Position numbers and translations under genes: made by a program. 64,000 nucleotides of DNA. It comes from Tridacna crocea (lineage: Eukaryota; Mollusca; Bivalvia; Cardiida; Cardiidae). Location of the stretch: NCBI GenBank assembly GCA_943736015.1, contig OX031066.1, positions 23,792,127 through 23,856,126 on the forward strand, written 5' to 3'. This document shows positions 1-10,467 of this stretch, piece by piece. Under the pieces are notes generated by a model that was not told the origin of the DNA, did no database searches, and saw nothing but the letters and a program-made list of their open reading frames with translations. Numbering within the stretch: position 1 is the first letter of the stretch; each line of letters begins with the position of its first letter.

Positions 1-121
1 GCCAAGTCCTCAATTTTACACTGTAACTTTATAGAACAGTAGTAAGGCAATCCACTATGACACATGCAGCATGCTTTGTTATGGCTATGCGAGCTGCAAT
101 GACCTCTTTGCTTTGTGCATA

Positions 122-355
122 TTAACCCTTTACCACACAATCCCAACTTTTTAGGACCCTGCGATAGAAGCCTTTTGAAAACATTGTAGGAAAAGGAGTA
201 CCGGTAAATGCTGGTAACTAGGATTTTCTCCTTTTCCCACAATGTTTTTTACCCTTCCCAATACAAAATTAATATTTTCAGTCACTTCTATTTTGTCGTC
301 TGCAAATCCTTTCAATTTAGACCAGTCTAGAACTTGTCATTTGGTAAAGAGTTAA
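122..355 (-). mobile_element. HPT element
   Basis: Typical copy, S arm left. Both TTAA ends are intact; the left stem of the core has a small insertion (GTACCGGTAA). Confidence 0.85.
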
Positions 356-581
356 CCCATTACCACACGACAAAATTTTGGACTAGTCCAAATAGAACAC
401 ATTTTGTAGATGACAAAATAAACATGAATCAGCAAATGAAATTTGATTTGGAAAGGGTTGAAAACATTGTGGGGAAAGGAGGAAATGCTGGTTACCAGCA
501 TTTTCTCCTTTTCCCACAATGTTTTCATAAGACATCTTTTACAGGTTCGTTAAAAGTCAGGATTGTGCGATATAAAGTTAA
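352..581 (+). mobile_element. HPT element, chained to the previous copy
   Basis: Shares TTAA 352-355 with the copy before it. The core is a near-perfect palindrome around GGTTACC. A 91-codon open frame runs through it, an artefact of the element's stop-poor sequence. Confidence 0.9.
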
Positions 582-803
582 GTTTGCACTTGTTATATTT
601 TCACATTAGAAGGGACATAATAATTATTCAACTTTGTGCATGACAACTAAATTTCATATTTGGTCCATGTTGATGATATTTGCAGATGTCATCATGACAA
701 ATTACATAATGGCTCGAATGATGGAAATTTCTTTTTGAAAGGTTAGAAAACAATATACTATCATTTTCAGCTCGTACTGTATACATGGAATTTTTCTCTT
801 ACT

Positions 804-1032
804 TTAACCCTTTCCCAAACAATCCCTGGTTTTTACGGGTCAGGAATAGAAGCCTTTTGAAAATATTGTGGGAAAAGGAGAAAATGCTGGTAACCAGCAT
901 TTTCTCCTTTTCCCACAATGTTTTCTACTCTATCATATAGAAAAATAAACTTTTTAGCAACTGTTAATTTGTCATCTGCAAAATGCTTTGAATTTGGTGT
1001 GGTCCAAAATTTGCCATTTGGGAAAGGGTTAA
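804..1032 (-). mobile_element. HPT element, CCCTTTCCCAAAC subfamily
   Basis: 229 bp, both TTAA ends intact, little decay. The right TTAA is shared with the outer T2 copy. Confidence 0.9.
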
Positions 1033-1190
1033 AGGTGGGTATTTAGAATTTTCACATCACACCAAATCAAAAAATATTTATATCACTCAAATTTATATGA
1101 AAAAAACAATTCAAATCATCAATAATTAAGAATCATAAAATTACAAAAAAAAAAAATTGAAGGTATTCCCTGAAAAGGCTACATAGCCTC

Positions 1191-1953
1191 TTAAAGGTGG
1201 GTATTTAGAGTTTTCACATCACACCAAATTAAAGACAATATAATTTTTTATATCATTAAAATTTATATGAAAAACCAATACAAATCATATATAATTAAGA
1301 ATCATAAAATTACAAAAAAAAGTTTTTTTGATGGTATTCCCTTAAAAGGCTACGTAGCCTCTTAACCCTTTACTCCACAGATACTTATTTCTACGCATTG
1401 CTTGTAGGAGTCTTTGGAAAACATTATGGCAAAAGGTGAAATTGCTCGTGACGAGCAATTTCACCTTTTGCCACAATGTTTTCTATGCTATCAAAAGGTG
1501 TCATATACACATAAGAAACAGCTTCATCCTTGCTGTTATTTAGGGTCAATTAGAGATACCATGGAAATGCCTTATGGGGTAAAGGGTTAAGCTATATTTA
1601 GATTTCGCGCCAAAAATCAATAAAGCATTGTGGGAATGTCAAGTGGCTGGCACGTGACTAATAACACTTAAATTCCATTACATAACAATCATGTAATAAT
1701 TATTTTCCATAATGTCTTCTTCGGACAGATGTTTGAAACTTTGTCTGTGTTTTTCTGTATTTAACACAATCTAAAAATAGAATGTGTCTCCCGTTGGTGT
1801 CAACCTGGGCCGTAATAAATCTCTAATTTCTCAAGTTATCAGATGGTTTTCGACAACTGGGGTTTTATGAATGCAAATTAAAAGGCTATGGGAGTATAAG
1901 GATGATTTTTTTGCATTTTTGTAAAATTTTCGTCCCAAAATCTGAAGGGCTAA
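1191..1953 (+). mobile_element. T2 element (inner), itself carrying an HPT
   Basis: Inserted at the GCCTC-TTAA-GC site of the outer T2. It has its own HPT insert (1362-1590) at the identical TTAA site. Without that insert it is about 534 bp. Its right tip (GGGCCACCTTTAA) has decayed to GGGCTAA. Confidence 0.85.
1362..1590 (-). mobile_element. HPT element, variant core (GTGGCAAAAGGTG)
   Basis: 229 bp with TTAA at both ends and usual tips (CCCTTTACTCC). The core stem reads GGCAAAAGGTGAAATTGC with the matching complement on the other side. One of three copies of this variant. Confidence 0.9.
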
Positions 1954-2334
1954 TTTTAGATTTCGCGCCAGAAATACAAAAAAGCATTGTGGGAATGTTT
2001 AGCGACTGGCACATGACTAATGACGCTTAAATTCAATAACATCAGAAACATGCAATTATTTTTCATAATATATTCTTCGGACGCTATGTTTGAAGCTTCC
2101 TGTATGTATTTCAGTTATGTAAATGAGCGAGTTGTTCATGTAATAATAGAATGTGTTTCCTGTTGATGTCACCTGGGCTGTATTAAATCTCTAATTTCTC
2201 TTTTGTTGGATGGTTTTCGACTACTGGGGTTTTATGAATGACATTTATAAGGCTTTGGGAGTATAAGGATGGTATTTTTGTATTTTTGTGAAATTTTCGT
2301 CCCAAATTCTGAAGGGCCACCTTTAAACAACTAT

Positions 2335-2550
2335 CCTCAAACTTTTCTGTTTGCATATTTTATCACAAGTATACCAACAAATAACAAGCATCTTGAATGT
2401 GCAAACATTACCTCAATCAGTAATTCGAAAATGTTTTGAGACTCGTATATATACACGTATACCGTATTTGGAGAGTGGAGAAAGGAGAAAAAAGAGGTTA
2501 CATTTTCTCCTTTTCTGGCAAAAGCCTTTCTCTTCAGGATTATAAAAACA
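2335..2550. repeat. minor repeat plus decayed HPT core
   Basis: ACTTTTCTGTTTGCATATTTT...ACCAACAA(G/A)TAACA also occurs at 42848. A diverged HPT-like core (GGAGAAAAAAGAGG...ATTTTCTCCTTTTC) lies near 2470-2520. Confidence 0.4.
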
Positions 2551-2772
2551 TGGGATTATTTGGTCAGATGTTTTACCAAATAAATGGTTTCCAGCTTTGT
2601 GGACAATAAAGGGAAAAAAGACAATGTTGCCATTATACTGAGTTGTATTGTTCTGTAACGACAGGCACATCTGCTGAACCACATAACCATGGAAATAGAA
2701 ATATGACTAGGTACCTGTATGGCTTTCCGATACTAAATGATGTTGAATGACGCATGAACAAGTGGCACACAT

Positions 2773-2925
2773 TTGACCCTTCAGCACACAAACCATACTT
2801 TTAACAACCCTGAGAAAAGCCTCTTTGAAAACATTGTTTTCCCACAACGTTTTCCACCATTTCTGAAACAAATTTGAACTTTTGAGACACATTAAATATA
2901 TTATTTTTTTGTCCAAGGTTGTGTT
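2773..2925 (-). mobile_element. HPT element, core deleted
   Basis: CAGCACACAAACCATACTTTTAA begins an S arm. The stem loops directly from GAAAACATTG to TTTTCCCACAACG with the centre missing. The right end is lost. Confidence 0.6.
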
Positions 2926-3092
2926 ACTTTCAGACTTAAAGAAATTCTTGAAAATAAGACGAAGAATATTTTTAAGGATGGTTTGGGGATTATGACTTAA
3001 ATATATCTCGGTATTTTAGACTAAAAACATTATTTCAACTTTAAAACCTATATTATATTGTGGGTGCAACACTAGAATTATATGTAAACAAG

Positions 3093-3313
3093 ACTTAGTT
3101 TGATCTTATCCAACACAATGTAGTCTTAATGACCTTGAGGAAGATGCTCTTTGAAACATTGTGGGAAAAGGAAGAAATACAGGTAACAAGCATTTTCTTC
3201 TATTCCTACAATGTTTTCTACTTTTCCAGACACAAATTTTAGATGTAGAGCAGCATTTACATCTCTGTCTGCAAGGGCTTTCAATTTGGACAAGTCAAAT
3301 CTTGTTTGGTAAT
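3093..3313 (-). mobile_element. HPT element, diverged
   Basis: Core GTGGGAAAAGGAAGAAATAC...GTATTTCTT-like arms and the L-arm phrase CTTTCAATTTGGACAAGTC. The ends have decayed. Confidence 0.65.
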
Positions 3314-3381
3314 GCTTCAAACTATTTTCAAGAGCATTTACCTGTTCTTTAGATGTTTTTTTTTTTTCTTGCTGCACTGGT

Positions 3382-3610
3382 TTAACCCTTTCCCAAACAA
3401 TCCCTGGTTTTTACGGGTATGGATTAGTAGCCTTTTGAAAACATTGTGGGAAAAGAAGAAAATGCTGGTAACCAGCATTTTCTCCTTTTCCCACAATGTT
3501 TTCTACCCTATCATAGACAGAAATCATCTTTGCAACAGGAGTTGAATTGTCATCTGCAAATGCTTTCAATTTGGTCTAGTCGAAAAGTTTGTCGTTTGGG
3601 AAAGGGTTAA
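3382..3610 (-). mobile_element. HPT element, CCCTTTCCCAAAC subfamily
   Basis: 229 bp, intact TTAA ends, close to copies at 804 and (inverted) 25840, 30948 and 58230. One of the youngest-looking copies. Confidence 0.9.
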
Positions 3611-3817
3611 CTCTTTAGCAAATGGCAAAATCTTTGACATGGTTCATGTTGAAAGCATTTGCAGTAGACAAAAGTGTCTCACTTGATAAAATTGTCCCTG
3701 AAAGGATAGAAAACCTTGTGGGGAATGGAGAAAATGCAGGGTGCCTTTTCCACAAGGTTTTCAAAAGGTTTTTTTCCAGGGGTTGTGAAAACCAGGGCTT
3801 GTTTGGTAAAGACTTAA
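3607..3817 (+). mobile_element. HPT element, chained
   Basis: Shares TTAA 3607-3610 with its neighbour. The centre has lost the CATTTTCTCC half-stem. Confidence 0.8.
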
Positions 3818-3929
3818 ATTGGCATCATATACTATAATAGTTTGCAAGGCGATTAATTGACCCTAGATTAGTTAAGAATTGTTGGTAGTGTTGAAATCAG
3901 GGGGTTGCTAGTTGGAATCTCAATCTCGG

Positions 3930-4300
3930 TCAGATTTTCTTTCTGTTGATTGGTGGGAGTTATTGCCACAAGATGTATTTCTCTTTCAATGCTGCTAAAC
4001 TCTTTACCTAACGACAATATTTTAGACTGGTCCAAATTGAAGGCACTTGCAGACGACAAAATTAACCTAAGTCAAAAATGAAAACTGTTTCCAGCAGGGT
4101 AGAAAACATTGTGGGAAAAGGAGAAAATGCTGGTTACCAGCATTTTCTCCTTTTCCTGCAATGTTTTCAAAAGGCTTCTATCTCGGGGTTGTAAAAACCA
4201 GGGATTGTTTGGTAAAGGGTTAATGTTTCAACAATGGTCATGTGGGAAAGCAGTCTGTGGCTTGGGTATGATAATTATTTTGTGAAGTACGGGTACTGGT
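3930..4300 (+). mobile_element. SINE-Y body split by an HPT
   Basis: TTCTGTTGATTGGTGGGAG and, after the HPT, GGTCATGTGGGAAAGCAG match the body of the fuller SINE at 58022 in diverged form. The HPT at 3995-4223 separates the two halves. The tRNA-like head is absent. Confidence 0.5.
3995..4223 (+). mobile_element. HPT element inside a SINE
   Basis: 229 bp; the left TTAA has decayed to TAAA, the right is intact. The core differs from perfect by one base pair. Confidence 0.85.
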
Positions 4301-5394
4301 TAGGCTTGTGAAAAATATAGCTGTGTTCACAGTGTACTCACCCTACTTACAAATTGCTGCCAACTGTAAAGATTTGGTTACACCGAGCTAACAGAATAGT
4401 AAAGGATAAAAAATTATTTTATCAGTTCACGTCCGTTCGTATATGTTTTATGTCTGTTTCTTATTGGGTGAATCTGCTACTTGTCCAGCAGCTCCGGGTG
4501 ATGTCTGTTCGGTGCGGGAACTTTTGAGCATGTTCAAAAATTCCACCAGAAAAAACGGACAGAGACATTCAAATGACAGACTTTGGATGCATCAGACAGT
4601 TCATACCCTGAGCATGTTACATGACTGGTTCGTTTCTAGTATGTTGGTGTTTGGTACATTACCCTTGAAGAACATTTCATCAGATTCTTGTGTGCTGCAC
4701 TTTGGTTTTATTTGGTACAAGTTAATTACTCATATGGTGATATCCATTAATAAACAGTTTGTTATCTGGTACATATCTGGTAAATGTGCGTTTTTTCAGT
4801 AACATGTATGATACTTGTGTCACAGTCATTTTGTGGTTTGCGCCACACATTGGTCATGTGAGCTTTGAGCGGCAGAGGAGATTAATTTTGTCTCAGGATG
4901 ACCAAATTCTGCATGTTCTTGTCCGTTTTCCTCCTCTATTTATGTTAGGATTGAGAAAAAAAATCTGTAGGGTGTTATTTTTGTACATGGTCAATGTTTC
5001 TTAAAAAGAAAATCCCTTTCCACCCTACCCACAGCATCTGGGACCAAAACTCTAGACACAGATATTTTTTGTTTGACTAGAAATCAGTAAACACATAAAA
5101 TGTAGTATGTTTATTGTTAAGGGTTTATAAGGTACTTATTTTTATACTACAATAAGTTGGGGTCATAGAATTGGATAAAAACAAGATAAAATCTCGGACC
5201 AAACATTTATTGATCGTAGACCAGAGTTCAAAATCTAGTTAGATGGAGAGTTTATGAAACATATCAGTTTCAGTTTGAAGTGAAAGCCCTTTTTTTACAG
5301 CAATTTCAAGGGTTTTTTCTATGAAATCTCTCTCAAAATATCCCACAGTGCTGATCAGTGATGTTAGATTGCATGTTAACTACTCACCAGACAA
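4301..5394. other. no gene or repeat recognised
   Basis: About 1.1 kb of A/T-rich sequence. A 119-codon frame at 4443-4802 is not in a repeat I recognise, but it has no motif, no convincing splice sites and ordinary composition, so I do not call it a gene. Confidence 0.4.
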
Positions 5395-5540
5395 CAAAAT
5401 GTCAATTATTTAAATTGAAAGCATTTTGCAGACACCAGACAACAAATTAGATTAACTCTTAAAATGAAATATGTCTATCATAGGAAGGAAAAGAAAGCAT
5501 CGTGAGAAATGGAGAAAATGCTACTTACCAGTAATGAGTT
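5395..5540 (+). mobile_element. HPT fragment, strongly decayed
   Basis: AAATTGAAAGCATTTTGCAGAC and GAGAAATGGAGAAAATGCTACTTACCAG survive; the right half is gone. Confidence 0.5.
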
Positions 5541-5740
5541 AAATAGAATTCCTTTTTTTCTATGACCCTTAAACAAAGAAGGCTTTTGAAAGTGTTTTAA
5601 GTAATCTAGAAGTGCTTTTCTCGCAGTGTTTTTACCTATTTAAAGACAAATTTCGGCCTAATGAGCCACATTTATTGATGGCTGTAAGAAAGCTTAGTCT
5701 ATATGGGTGAGTTACAAGTCTGCCTTGGGTTATGAGTTAA
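5537..5740 (-). mobile_element. HPT element, decayed
   Basis: ATGACCCTTAAACAAAGAAGGCTTTTG and TTGAGCCACATTTATT-like phrases of both arms remain. The core palindrome is eroded. Confidence 0.5.
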
Positions 5741-5969
5741 CTCTTTACCGGCCAAATGACAAAATTTAAGACTGGTCCAAACCAAAAGCATTTGCAGACG
5801 ACAAAGTAAAGGTGACTCAATTTCGAAATTTCTTTTGGGAAGTAAGGAAAACATTGTAAGAAAGGGAGAAAATACTGGTTACCAGCATTTTCTCCATTTC
5901 CCACAATGTTTTCAGACGTCTTCTTTCTCAGGGTCGTTAAAAGTCGGGGCTTGTGTGGTAAAGCATTAA
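5737..5969 (+). mobile_element. HPT element
   Basis: Both ends TTAA; core GAAAGGGAGAAAATACTGG against CCAGCATTTTCTCC with a few mismatches. Confidence 0.85.
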
Positions 5970-6023
5970 GCCAGTAGAACAGAAACAAGTCAGCTCGCAT
6001 AAAACAACATAAAAACCCTATGA

Positions 6024-6088
6024 GAACAGTGCAGATCAAAATATGACTGCACATTTTGTGCAGTCTGATCCCTGATCTTGACTGTCCT
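6024..6088. repeat. R5 hairpin repeat
   Basis: Inverted repeat built on CAGTGCAGATCA...TGCAGTCTGATC...; same family as 22445-22509 and 33155-33217. Confidence 0.6.
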
Positions 6089-6178
6089 CCCCTTTGTTTT
6101 AGATAATGACGAAAGTGAGTCTCTTTATCTTGTAGCAAAACATATAAGCAAGTGGCCTTCAAAAGATTGTAACTTACC

Positions 6179-6407
6179 TTAACTCTTTACCACACGAGAA
6201 TATTTTAGATTGGTCCAAATTGAAAGCATTTGCAGATGACAAAATAAAGGTGACTGAAAAATTGAAATTTGTTCTGGGAAGGGTAGAAAACAGTGTGGGA
6301 AAAGGAGAAAATGCTGGTTACCAGCATTTTCTCCTTTTCCCACACTGTTTTCAAAAGACTTCTTTCTCCGGGGCGTCAAAAGTAGGGATTGTGTGGTAAT
6401 GGGTTAA
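6179..6407 (+). mobile_element. HPT element, well preserved
   Basis: 229 bp, TTAA at both ends. The core palindrome uses the CAGTGTGGGAAAAGG form with its exact complement, so both sides carry the same C/G change. Confidence 0.9.
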
Positions 6408-6620
6408 CACACAAACCCTGAGTTAACAACAGTGAAAGAAAAGCCTTTTGAAAATATTGTGGGAAAAGGAGAAAACACTGGTACCAGCATTTTCTCATCT
6501 GCCCACAATATTTTTTACCCAATCAAAGACAAATTCCATCATTTTTATTGACATTTAAATAATCATCTTAAAATTTTTTCAGCTTGGACAAGTCTAAATT
6601 TCTGTTGTATGGTAATAGTC
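6404..6620 (-). mobile_element. HPT element, chained, decayed ends
   Basis: Shares TTAA with the previous copy. The right tip is reduced to GGTAATAGTCAAC. Confidence 0.7.
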
Positions 6621-6656
6621 AACTGTATAGACGACAATATGACTAGAAGACAATTA

Positions 6657-7297
6657 AGGTCCGTTTATACAGAGCGCGAACGCGAACGCGTCCAACGCGA
6701 ACACGAATGCGAACGCGACTTTAGAGCAGTTTTGTCATTCAAATAGAGCAGGAACCCGAACGTGGAAAACCGTCGACGGCTTTCGAAGCGGCTCGTCTTT
6801 TTCTTGCTGTGAGAGATAAAATTTGGTCATCTGGAATCATTGCGCAGGTAGTCAGACACGGATGAGATCATAGTGCTGTAATTGTACGCAAAACAACGGA
6901 GGAAGAGAAAGAGGCGTGTGTCAGTGTACGAACTTTTCAATTTCAAGAATCATGGCTTCTGTCTTGTCCATTGTCTTGTCCATTCTTCTCCAAACTTCAC
7001 AAGCAAAGTAGACTGACGCTAGTGCCTAGCTTTTTCTTGGAACGGTCAGGCGTACAAGTTTCTATTTGTGGAAATGATGCAAGGGAAGTACTTGCTGATT
7101 GGCTGATAGCAAAAAAGCCGCTCGACCTTCTCAAAAAATTCGCTCTGGGAGCAATCAAGGCGGTCGTTCGCGCGAACAAATATTTTTTCGCGTTCGCACT
7201 CTATTTGAACGGTTCCTCTAGAAATGACTAAAATATTCCAGGACGAAAAACCGCGTTCGCTTTCGCGTTCGCGTTCGCGCTCTGTATAAACGGACCT
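6657..7297. mobile_element. PIF/Harbinger-type MITE, 641 bp
   Basis: Inverted ends of about 28 bp begin AGGTCCGTTTATACAG and continue into GCGAACGC repeats. The element is flanked by TTA on both sides (6654-6656 and 7298-7300), the TWA target duplication of PIF/Harbinger. GC content is clearly above the surroundings. The interior has a short Arg/Lys-rich frame near 6898-6930 that could be a scrap of a parent gene, but I cannot assign it. No transposase motif is present, so the element is non-autonomous. Confidence 0.8.
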
Positions 7298-7355
7298 TTA
7301 CATGTATGATAAAGGATAGAGCTATATTCTTTCCAAGGTTATATGTCAGGCCAAA

Positions 7356-7586
7356 TTAACTCTTTACAAAACAACAAAAGACTGGTCCAAATTAAAAGCA
7401 TTTGCAGACGTCAAAATAAAAGCTTTTGCAGAAGACAAAATAAATGTGACTCAAAAATTGAAACTTGACATTTGAAAGAGTAGAAAATGTTGTGAGAACA
7501 GGAGAAAATGCTGGTTATCACAGTGTTTTCAGAAGATTTTTTCCTCATGGGTCGTTAAAATTAGGGATTGTTTGATAAAGGGTTAA
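7356..7586 (+). mobile_element. HPT element with partial core
   Basis: Contains a duplicated GCATTTGCAGACG / GCTTTTGCAGAAG block in the L arm and lacks most of the right core stem. Confidence 0.8.
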
Positions 7587-7780
7587 CTCTTTACAAAACG
7601 AGAAAATTTTAGACTTGTCCAAATTGAAAGCATTTGCAGACGACAAAATAGAGGTGACTGAAAAATTGAAATTTGTTCTGGGAAGGGTAGAAAACATTTT
7701 CTCCTTTTCCCACAGTGTTTTCAAAAGGCTAATCTTTCTCGGGGGGCGTCAAAAGTAGGGATTGTGTGGTAATGGGTTAA
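7583..7780 (+). mobile_element. HPT element, left core stem deleted, chained
   Basis: GGGTAGAAAACA runs straight into TTTTCTCCTTTTCC. Loss of exactly one hairpin arm is seen again at 11158, 32798 and 62566. Confidence 0.85.
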
Positions 7781-7837
7781 TCCATTTGTTTGTTAGTACT
7801 GTTTTTGCAATCCTCATTAGATGATGATTGAACTTTG

Positions 7838-8066
7838 TTAACCCATTACCACGCTATCCCTACTTTTGATGCCCCTGAGAAAGAAACCTTTAGAAAACAT
7901 TGTGCAAAAAGAAGAAAATGCTGGTAACCAGCATTTTCTCCATTTCCCACAATGTTTTCTATCCTTCACAAAACAAATTTAAAATTTTCAGTCACATTTA
8001 TTTTGTCTTCTGCAAACGCTTTCAATTTGGACAAGTCGAAAATATTTTTGTTTGGTAATGGGTTAA
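7838..8066 (-). mobile_element. HPT element
   Basis: 229 bp, TTAA ends intact, S arm with TACTTTTGATGCCC. Confidence 0.9.
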
Positions 8067-8269
8067 CTGTCTATACTACATTACAAAATTTTAGTTTCCT
8101 TCAGACTGAAAATATTTTGTAGATGACACAATAAATGTTGTTCTGAATACAAGATTTGCATATCATATGGTAGAGAACATTGTGGGAAAAGGAGAAAATG
8201 CTGGTTACCACCAATTTCTCCTTTTTCTCAGAGTGGTTAAAACGTCTTGGCCGTGTAGGAAAAGGCTAA
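8063..8269 (+). mobile_element. HPT element, chained, decayed right arm
   Basis: Third member of the 7356-8269 cluster; the right TTAA is now CTAA. Confidence 0.75.
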
Positions 8270-8439
8270 TTGCAGGATTTCTGCAAGTTTTATGTGGCAA
8301 TCATAAAAACCTTTGACAAATGGAGAAAATTAACTTAGTTCAGGCGATTTCTCCATTTTTCACCATGTTTGCAAAATTGCTTTTCAGCATTATCATAAAG
8401 CTGTCATGGTGGAAATATCACCATGAGTGGCAATAAACT

Positions 8440-8660
8440 TGAAGACATTGATTTGTTCATTTGCTTGTTGAGTTTACACTGTTATAACATCTTGGGTCAT
8501 AATCACGGCGGACAGGGCACCTAGGTGTGTGTTTCTTGACTCTCTCAGTGCTGACACTGAACTTTCTAACTTGTCTCTCAAGTTTCAGAGGTGTGAGGTG
8601 AAAAGTCACCACAAGGAAAGTTTGTCTAAACCAGGTTATCATATTGTCAGATACACTCAC
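8440..8660 (-). mobile_element. SINE-Z, truncated
   Basis: GAGGTGTGAGGTGAAAAGTC...AAGTTTGTCTAAACCAGG is a diverged match to the SINE at 55440-55700 in the same orientation. The tRNA-like head has eroded. Confidence 0.45.
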
Positions 8661-8685
8661 CTTTGAGCCACCCAGATTAAAGATT

Positions 8686-8914
8686 TTAACTCATTACCAA
8701 ATGACAATATTATAGACATGTCCAAATTGAAAGCATTTGCAGACGACAAAATAAAAGTGACTGAAAATTTGAAATTTGTTTTGTGAAGGGTAGAAAACAT
8801 TGTGGGAAAAGGAGAAAATGCTGGTTACCAGCATTTTCTCCTTTTCCTACAATGTTTTCTAAAGGCTTCTTTTTCAGGGCTGTCAAAAGTAGGGATTGTG
8901 TGGTAATGGGTTAA
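8686..8914 (+). mobile_element. HPT element
   Basis: 229 bp with intact TTAA ends and a complete core. Confidence 0.9.
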
Positions 8915-9043
8915 AGAGACTTGAGGGAAAGGCTATTTGTTTTTTGGTGGGCAAAACAAATCACTTTGGACACCTGTGATTCAAGATCAGAAGATACACT
9001 TTATTCAGTCTGGTTTTGGTCTACACATCTATCTACAAATATA

Positions 9044-9090
9044 ATTAAACCCTTTCCCAGATGACAGAATCTCAGACTAGACTGAATTAA
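9044..9090 (+). mobile_element. 5' tip of an HPT cut by a later HPT
   Basis: TTAAACCCTTTCCCAG followed by TGACAGAATCTCAGACTAG is an L-arm start; it ends where the next copy inserted. Confidence 0.65.
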
Positions 9091-9314
9091 CCCTTTACCA
9101 AACAATCCCTAGTTTTACAATCCTGAGATAGAAGCCTTTTGAAAACATTGTGGGAAAAGGAGAAAATGCTGGTAACCAGCATTTTCTCCTTTTCCCACAA
9201 TGTTTCCTATCCTGCTGGAAACAAATTTCCATTTTTGAGTAACATGTATTATGTCGTCTGCAAGTGCTTTTAATTCGGATCAGTCTAAAATTTTGTCGTT
9301 TGGGAAAGGGTTAA
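9087..9314 (-). mobile_element. HPT element
   Basis: Complete, both TTAA ends intact; core of 30+ bp arms. Confidence 0.9.
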
Positions 9315-9539
9315 CTTGTTACCACATGAGAAAATGTTAGACTGGTCCAAATTGAAAGCATTTGCTGACGACAAAATTAAGGTGAGTAAAAAATAGAAAT
9401 TTGTTCTGGGAAGGGTAGAAAACACTGTGGAAAAAGGAGAAAATGCTGGTTACCAGCATTTTCTCCTTTTCCCATAGTGTTTTCAAAAGGCTTCTTTCTC
9501 AGGGGCGTCAAAAGTAGGGATTGTGTGGTAATGGGTTAA
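9311..9539 (+). mobile_element. HPT element, chained
   Basis: 229 bp, sharing TTAA 9311-9314. Last of three in a row. Confidence 0.9.
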
Positions 9540-9589
9540 AAGCATTTGCAGTGAACAAATCCAATGCAACCCAAAAACTGATATTATGT

Positions 9590-9800
9590 ATTTTGATGGG
9601 GTAAAAAAAAAAACATCTTGGGAAAATAGACTGATTGATTGTATAGTGTTTAACAATGTTTTCAACTCATTATTTCGGTTACCATGGTACATTGCGGCAG
9701 CCAGTGCACCTATCCATGCTTTCCTGGAGTCTCTATTACCAGTACTCCACACGTTTTTCTTTCCAAGCCACTGACATGGAAGAAATGACCAGCAGTGGGA
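9590..9800 (-). mobile_element. SINE-Y tail, minus strand
   Basis: GTGCACCTATCCATGC and TTTCCTGGAGT are the reverse of the tail at 58464 (ACTCCAGGAAAGCATGG). The frames called across it are not genes. Confidence 0.55.
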
Positions 9801-9809
9801 GTGGGAAAT

Positions 9810-10038
9810 TTAACCCTATACTCCATAGATACTCATTTCTACGCATTGCTTGTAGGAGTCTTTAGAAAACATTGTGGCAAAAGGTGAAATTGCTCGTGAC
9901 GAGCAATTTCACCTCTTGCCACAATGTTTTCTATGCTATCAAATGGTGTCATATACACATAAGAAACAACTTCATCAATGCTGTTATTTAGGGTCAGTTA
10001 GAGATACCATAGAAATGCCTTACGGGGTAAAGGGTTAA
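9810..10038 (-). mobile_element. HPT element, variant core (GTGGCAAAAGGTG)
   Basis: 229 bp, TTAA ends, about 95% like the copy at 1362, with one unpaired difference in the right stem (CTCTTGCC). Confidence 0.9.
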
Positions 10039-10043
10039 AATAT

Positions 10044-10135
10044 ATTGGTTACCAGCATTTTCTCCTTTTTCCATGGTGTTTTCAATAGGATTTCTTCTCA
10101 GGGTCATTGAAAGCCAGTAGTATTTGGTATCCTTG
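10044..10135 (+). mobile_element. HPT right-half fragment
   Basis: Starts at the core centre (TTGGTTACCAGC) and keeps the S arm to ATTTGGTATCC. Confidence 0.65.
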
Positions 10136-10379
10136 GCCCTAAAATGAAAATATCAAAGCGCTTTCTTGTCTTTTTTTGACAATTTCAACCTTTTTTCTTA
10201 TTGAACAATGAACAAGAATGATTAGAAGTAGGAATAAATTACCATAAATTAACAAGGCAGAGTTCATTGTAGTGTTCAATCAGAATTTGACTTCACATAA
10301 TATCCAAAATAAATTTTGTTTTTGAAAAGACTTTCAGGTGTTTGGACTAATGCTGTACAGAGTGTGACGGTATAGGGGG
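10136..10379. other. nothing recognised
   Basis: A/T-rich, no open frame of note and no repeat family recognised. Confidence 0.4.
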
Positions 10380-10447
10380 CTTGCAGGTAGTGTAGATCAT
10401 GATTAAACAGCACATTATATGCAGTTTGATCTTAGATCTACACTGTC
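10380..10447. repeat. R5 hairpin repeat
   Basis: GTGTAGATCATGATT...TGATCTTAGATCTACAC, an inverted pair around a short centre. Confidence 0.5.
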
Positions 10448-10467
10448 TTATAGTTGGTAAAATACTC

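Larger units (their letters stand above)
1029..2326 (+). mobile_element. T2 element (outer), containing a second T2 which contains an HPT
   Basis: T2 is a TTAA-bounded element starting AGGTGGGTATTTAG and ending CTGAAGGGCCACCT, with no coding capacity. The outer copy's left half (1029-1190) stops at the TTAA of GCCTC-TTAA-GC and its right half resumes at about 1951. Removing the 763-bp insert leaves about 535 bp, the normal T2 length. A/T-rich arm, moderately old. Confidence 0.85.

Noticed and set aside
4443-4802. 119-codon + frame as a host gene
   Set aside because: No motif, no clear splice signals, ordinary composition; left as unexplained rather than called.
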